Below, piece after piece: positions 5,456 through 8,650 of a stretch of 8,650 nt of DNA (its first letter is position 1; every line of letters begins with the position of its first letter). The stretch comes from Dehalococcoidia bacterium. Its GTDB lineage: Bacteria > Chloroflexota > Dehalococcoidia > GIF9 > AB-539-J10. The stretch is from assembly GCA_030627025.1 (NCBI GenBank), contig DAOUSX010000026.1, positions 1-8,650 of the forward strand. The letters run 5' to 3'. The translations under genes were made by a program, and so were the position numbers. The notes beneath the pieces are model-generated. The model was not told the DNA's origin, made no database searches, and saw only the letters and a program-made list of their open reading frames with translations.

Positions 5456-6940
5456 ATGAGTCATCATTATTTGCTTCCTGACATTAGCCGTCCGGGCAAG
5501 ATTGGGTGTACCCTTCCACAGTTAGATGTACCTCCGAGCGAGCTGCCGTCTGAAGAGCTGCTCCGTCAGGAGCTCGACTTACCCGAGGTAAGCCAGGTGG
5601 AGGTCGTGAGGTATTTCACCGCCCTGAGTAAGCTCAATTATGGAGTGGACACGGGATTCTACCCTCTAGGAAGCTGCACCATGAAATATAATCCAAGAGT
5701 GCACGAGGATATTGCCCAACTTCCCGGTTTTGCTTCAATCCACCCCTACCAACCGGTAGAGTCTGTGCCGGGAGCACTGCGGCTTATATTCGAGCTACAG
5801 GAGTATTTAGCTGAGATTACCGGTATGAATGCCACGAGCCTGGCGCCTATGGCGGGAGCCCAGGGCGAGCTTGCCAGCATATTATTGATAAAAGCATATC
5901 ACCACGCTCGAGGGAACAAATTACGGAAAAAGATACTGGTTCCAGACTCATCACATGGCACAAACCCGGCGACTGCCGCTATGTGTGGCTTTGAGGTAGA
6001 TGCTGTGTCCTCCAATAATGAAGGTGACATAGACTTGAACAGTCTGGAATCTATGATGAATGAGGAAGTTGCCGCGGTAACGTTGACAATACCTAATACC
6101 TTAGGTCTGTTTGACCCGCAAATAGCTGAGATATGCCGGCTCGTTCATGAAAGGGGAGGGCTTCTGTGTGGTGATGGCGCAAACCTGAATTCTCTGCTGG
6201 GGAAAGTGAAGTTTGGAGACCTGGGTATTGATTGTGTCCAGGTGAATCTTCATAAGACCTTCAGCACCCCCCACGGGGGCGGTGGCCCCGGTTCAGGCCC
6301 CATCTGTGTCAAAGCAAATTTAGCCGATTTCTTGCCTTCGCCTTTGGTGACCAAGAATGATAGCGGATACATATTCACCACACCACCTAAGTCTATAGGC
6401 AGACTGGGGGCATCTTACGGAAACTTTGGCGTAATGGTTAAGGCTTATGCTTATATCCGAACCCTTGGTGCCGAGGGACTGAAGGAGGTCAGTGAGAACG
6501 CTGTCCTGAATGCTAATTACCTTAAGGAGAAGCTAAAAGCATATTATCACCTGCCCTATGACCGCATCTGCATGCACGAGGTGGTGTTCTCGGGGAAGAA
6601 ACAAAAGGCAAAGGGTGTTAACACATTGGATATTGCCAAACGCTTGCTTGATTATGGTTTTCATCCTCCAACCATCTATTTCCCCTTGGTGGTCAGTGAA
6701 GCCCTCATGACCGAACCTACCGAGACGGAGAGCAAAGAGACACTGGATGCTTATATTGATGCTATGAAACAAATAGCTAGAGAGGCGGATGAAAACCCTG
6801 AAATCCTGCACACAGCCCCCCATAATACACCGGTTAGGCGACTGGATGAGGTCAGAGCTGCTAGACAGCTAGACTTGCGCTGGAGGATAGGCAACCAAAA
6901 TGAAGCTGGCAGCTTTCAGCCGCCAGTTACTGAAAGCTAA
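5456..6940 (+). CDS. gcvPB: Glycine dehydrogenase (decarboxylating) subunit 2
   Basis: This is the catalytic, PLP-carrying half of the split P-protein. Key segments are [13 protein letters not shown] (68-80), [13 protein letters not shown] (96-108), MAGAQGE (132-138), SSHGTNPA (165-172) and CGDGAN (238-243, with the PLP-ring Asp240). The Schiff-base segment [19 protein letters not shown] (264-282) has Lys267 as the PLP lysine. The Gly-rich loop, [15 protein letters not shown] sequence and C-terminal [13 protein letters not shown] segment are all present, so the enzyme looks intact. The 494 residues are normal length, with roughly 15 unconserved residues after LRW. GAAGGA, formed by the gcvPA stop and the following bases, lies 7 nt before the ATG. 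The gene ends in TAATG, opening a four-codon minicistron before lpdA. Confidence 0.97.
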   Translation: MSHHYLLPDISRPGKIGCTLPQLDVPPSELPSEELLRQELDLPEVSQVEVVRYFTALSKLNYGVDTGFYPLGSCTMKYNPRVHEDIAQLPGFASIHPYQPVESVPGALRLIFELQEYLAEITGMNATSLAPMAGAQGELASILLIKAYHHARGNKLRKKILVPDSSHGTNPATAAMCGFEVDAVSSNNEGDIDLNSLESMMNEEVAAVTLTIPNTLGLFDPQIAEICRLVHERGGLLCGDGANLNSLLGKVKFGDLGIDCVQVNLHKTFSTPHGGGGPGSGPICVKANLADFLPSPLVTKNDSGYIFTTPPKSIGRLGASYGNFGVMVKAYAYIRTLGAEGLKEVSENAVLNANYLKEKLKAYYHLPYDRICMHEVVFSGKKQKAKGVNTLDIAKRLLDYGFHPPTIYFPLVVSEALMTEPTETESKETLDAYIDAMKQIAREADENPEILHTAPHNTPVRRLDEVRAARQLDLRWRIGNQNEAGSFQPPVTES

Positions 6941-6954
6941 TGACTGATAACTGA
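6940..6954 (+). other. Four-codon minicistron linking gcvPB and lpdA
   Basis: The gcvPB stop (6938-6940) overlaps an ATG at 6940-6942, which encodes Met-Thr-Asp-Asn and stops at TGA 6952-6954. That TGA overlaps the lpdA ATG at 6954. The result is a TAATG...TGATG relay in 17 nt. There is no recognisable Shine-Dalgarno before lpdA, so stop-restart coupling is the most natural way to initiate it. The arrangement is seen directly; its use is inference. Confidence 0.4.
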
Positions 6955-8354
6955 TGACTATAAAGGATATAGTGATAATTGGAGGGGGGCCGGGTGGCTA
7001 TGTGGCTGCAATTCACGCTGCCCACCTGGGGGCTAGTGTAGCTGTGGTTGAGAAAGACAGATTAGGCGGTAACTGCCTTAATCGAGGTTGCATTCCTACA
7101 AAGGCTCTTGTCAAAAGTGTCGAGGCGCTCCTCGAAGCAAGAAAGGCAAATGAGTTTGGAATACAGGTTGGCAATATCAACGTGAATTTCCCCAAGATTA
7201 TGGCTCGCAAAACTAACGTGGTTAACAAATTAGCCTCAGGCGTCAAGCAATTAATGAAAGCAGGCAACATAAGCGTCTATAAGGGCATCGGGCGTATCCT
7301 TTCCCCACAACTGGTCAAAGTGAACGATGAGGAGATAGCCACCAGGAAGATTATTATTGCCACCGGCTCTGAGCCTGCTCCGCTCCCTATCCCTGGTTCA
7401 GATTTGCCTGGGGTGCTCACCACCGATGACATCCTTGAGCTGGAAGAGCTCCCCGAAAGTCTCGTGGTCATTGGAGGAAGCTATGTAGGCGTTGAGTTTG
7501 CCGGCATCTTTAATGGATTAGGAACAAAGGTTACCATTGTGGAGAAACTTCCCACTCTTCTGGAGTCAATTGACGAAGAGATTAGCAGGCGCCTTGCTGA
7601 GATCTTGCTCGGACAGGGCATCGAAATCAGAGTTGGAGCTACGGTTAAGGCTATTAAAAAAGAAGGAACAGTCCTCAAGGTGGTTGGGAATACTCCTGAG
7701 GGCGAGCAACAACTTGCCGGGCAGGTGGTTCTCATGGCTACCGGGCGCCAGCCTTATACTGCGGGGCTGGGTTTACCACAACTTGGTATGAAGGTAGATG
7801 GACGAGCCATCGTGGTGAACGAGCGCCTTGAGACAAATATTGATGGCGTTTACGCTGTAGGGGATGTTCTTGGCAAGAGCATGCTGGCTCATGTTGCGTC
7901 CTATGAGGGCGAGATAGCTGTTGAGAATGCCCTTGGCCGCTCCCGTCAAGCAGACTACCGGGCCGTTCCCAGCTGCATTTTCACCTACCCCGAGATAGCC
8001 AGTGTTGGCATCACTGAGAAGGAAGCGAAGGATAGCGGCATTCCGTACAAAGTGAGTAAATTCCCCTTTCTTGCCTGTGGCCGCGCTGTTACCATGAATG
8101 AGACGACGGGCATGGTTAAAATGGTTTGTAATGCCGAGAATGGCAGAGTTCTCGGAATGCACATTATGGGACCACATGCCAGCGACCTTATCGCTGAAGG
8201 TGCGCTGGCAATACAACTGGGAGCAACTGCCAGCGACATTGCCCATACCATCCACGCCCATCCCACTTTATCTGAAGCAGTGCACGAGACAGCAATGGGA
8301 CAGCTGGAAGGTTCAATCCACTTACAAACAGTCCCTCGAAGGGCAAGGACGTAG
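6954..8354 (+). CDS. lpdA: Dihydrolipoyl dehydrogenase (L-protein)
   Basis: This FAD flavoprotein reoxidises the dihydrolipoyl arm of GcvH with NAD+. The 466 residues have the expected length. In order are the FAD-binding GGGPGG (10-15), the redox-active disulfide GGNCLNRGCIPTK (38-50, Cys41 and Cys46), ATGSEP (136-141) and the NAD-binding fold VIGGSYVGVEF (172-182). ATGRQP (262-267) and YAVGDV (300-305) follow, with the interface-domain catalytic pair in HAHPTLSE (434-441, His436 and Glu441). All catalytic residues are present. The start was chosen for the family N-terminus, DIVIIGGGPGG after four residues, and despite the lack of a clear Shine-Dalgarno. Its place inside the gcv operon marks it as the glycine cleavage L-protein, though it could also serve other lipoyl complexes of the cell. 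Confidence 0.96.
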   Translation: MTIKDIVIIGGGPGGYVAAIHAAHLGASVAVVEKDRLGGNCLNRGCIPTKALVKSVEALLEARKANEFGIQVGNINVNFPKIMARKTNVVNKLASGVKQLMKAGNISVYKGIGRILSPQLVKVNDEEIATRKIIIATGSEPAPLPIPGSDLPGVLTTDDILELEELPESLVVIGGSYVGVEFAGIFNGLGTKVTIVEKLPTLLESIDEEISRRLAEILLGQGIEIRVGATVKAIKKEGTVLKVVGNTPEGEQQLAGQVVLMATGRQPYTAGLGLPQLGMKVDGRAIVVNERLETNIDGVYAVGDVLGKSMLAHVASYEGEIAVENALGRSRQADYRAVPSCIFTYPEIASVGITEKEAKDSGIPYKVSKFPFLACGRAVTMNETTGMVKMVCNAENGRVLGMHIMGPHASDLIAEGALAIQLGATASDIAHTIHAHPTLSEAVHETAMGQLEGSIHLQTVPRRART

Positions 8355-8359
8355 AAGGA
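8354..8359 (+). promoter_or_regulatory. lipB ribosome binding site selecting a TTG start
   Basis: GAAGGA begins on the last base of the lpdA stop and ends 7 nt before TTG at 8367. There is no in-frame ATG or GTG between the lpdA stop and the conserved N-terminal residues, so this site supports the rare TTG start of lipB. Confidence 0.65.
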
Positions 8360-8366
8360 AAGCCAT

Positions 8367-8650
8367 TTGTCATCTGAGAAAGTATACGCCGCCTATTACT
8401 TAGGAGTAACCCCATATGAGCATGCCTTAAAGCTACAACAGGTATTGATGCAAGCAAGGGCCGAGGCTAGGATTCCTGATGTAGTGCTGCTCCTGCAACA
8501 TCCACCGGTGTTCACAATAGGGCGATTTAGAGGAGAAAAAGACTTAATTATCCCCCCACAGAGACTGACCCAAGAGGGGATTCCCGTGTTTCATACCAAT
8601 CGAGGTGGCGGCATCACTTACCATGGTCCAGGACAGCTTATAGGCTATCC
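8367..8650 (+). CDS. lipB: Octanoyl-[ACP]:protein octanoyltransferase LipB, 5' part
   Basis: LipB moves the octanoyl group from acyl carrier protein to the lipoyl lysine of target proteins such as GcvH; LipA then inserts the sulfurs. Only the first 94 codons are in the window, under half of the usual 210-230 residues. They show the N-terminal YYLGVTPYEHALKLQ (10-24), LLLQHPPVFTIGR (41-53) and the signature RGGGITYHGPGQLIGY (79-94). The catalytic Lys and Cys lie beyond the window edge. The gene begins 12 nt after lpdA, in the same frame, with GAAGGA 7 nt before TTG. TTG is the only start that includes the conserved N-terminus. The spacing leaves no room for a terminator, so lipB is very probably co-transcribed with the gcv genes. 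Confidence 0.92.
   Translation, partial: MSSEKVYAAYYLGVTPYEHALKLQQVLMQARAEARIPDVVLLLQHPPVFTIGRFRGEKDLIIPPQRLTQEGIPVFHTNRGGGITYHGPGQLIGY

Overview
The window is an ordinary bacterial chromosomal segment: a glycine cleavage and lipoylation operon on the + strand, and a two-gene ribosomal protein L25 / flavin oxidoreductase unit on the - strand. Base composition is near balanced by eye. The split P-protein (GcvPA + GcvPB), the CTC-type L25 with an acidic tail, and clusters of short CATTGCGAG...GCAATC palindromic repeats would suit an anaerobic Chloroflexota-like (Dehalococcoidia-type) bacterium or another deep-branching lineage often seen in metagenomes. That placement is inference and is not proven by any single marker. 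No plasmid, phage, transposase, CRISPR, rRNA or tRNA gene was recognised.

Layout. Positions 1-391 hold no convincing gene. They carry three REP-like hairpin units and one weak hairpin beyond the end of the - strand operon. Positions 392-2112 (- strand) encode rplY (L25/CTC) followed by a nitronate monooxygenase/FabK-like flavoprotein. The two genes are coupled by a TAATG stop/start overlap, and the last codons of L25 double as the downstream ribosome binding site. Positions 2113-2637 form a 525-bp divergent intergenic region. It contains a candidate rplY promoter framed by a perfect 8-bp dyad, an 8-bp hairpin repeat, five more REP-like units including an almost exact 81-bp tandem duplication, an unusually long Shine-Dalgarno-like sequence folded into a hairpin without an obvious gene, and a TATAAT box that probably serves gcvT.

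Positions 2638-8650 (+ strand) read gcvT, gcvH, gcvPA, gcvPB, lpdA and the first 94 codons of lipB, with gaps of at most 18 nt or with overlaps. Together they supply all four glycine cleavage activities. P-protein (PA/PB) decarboxylates glycine and loads the aminomethyl group on lipoyl-H. T-protein transfers the methylene to tetrahydrofolate and releases ammonia. L-protein reoxidises the dihydrolipoyl arm with NAD+. LipB would attach the octanoyl precursor of lipoate to Lys63 of GcvH, so the operon encodes both the lipoyl carrier and the enzyme that starts building its cofactor.

I found no clear undescribed multi-gene system. The signals most worth a second look are non-coding: the dyad around the rplY promoter, the compound hairpin repeats whose inner stems differ in sequence but stay pairable, the orphan 14-nt 16S-complementary element with a GTG in its hairpin loop, and a four-codon minicistron joining gcvPB to lpdA.
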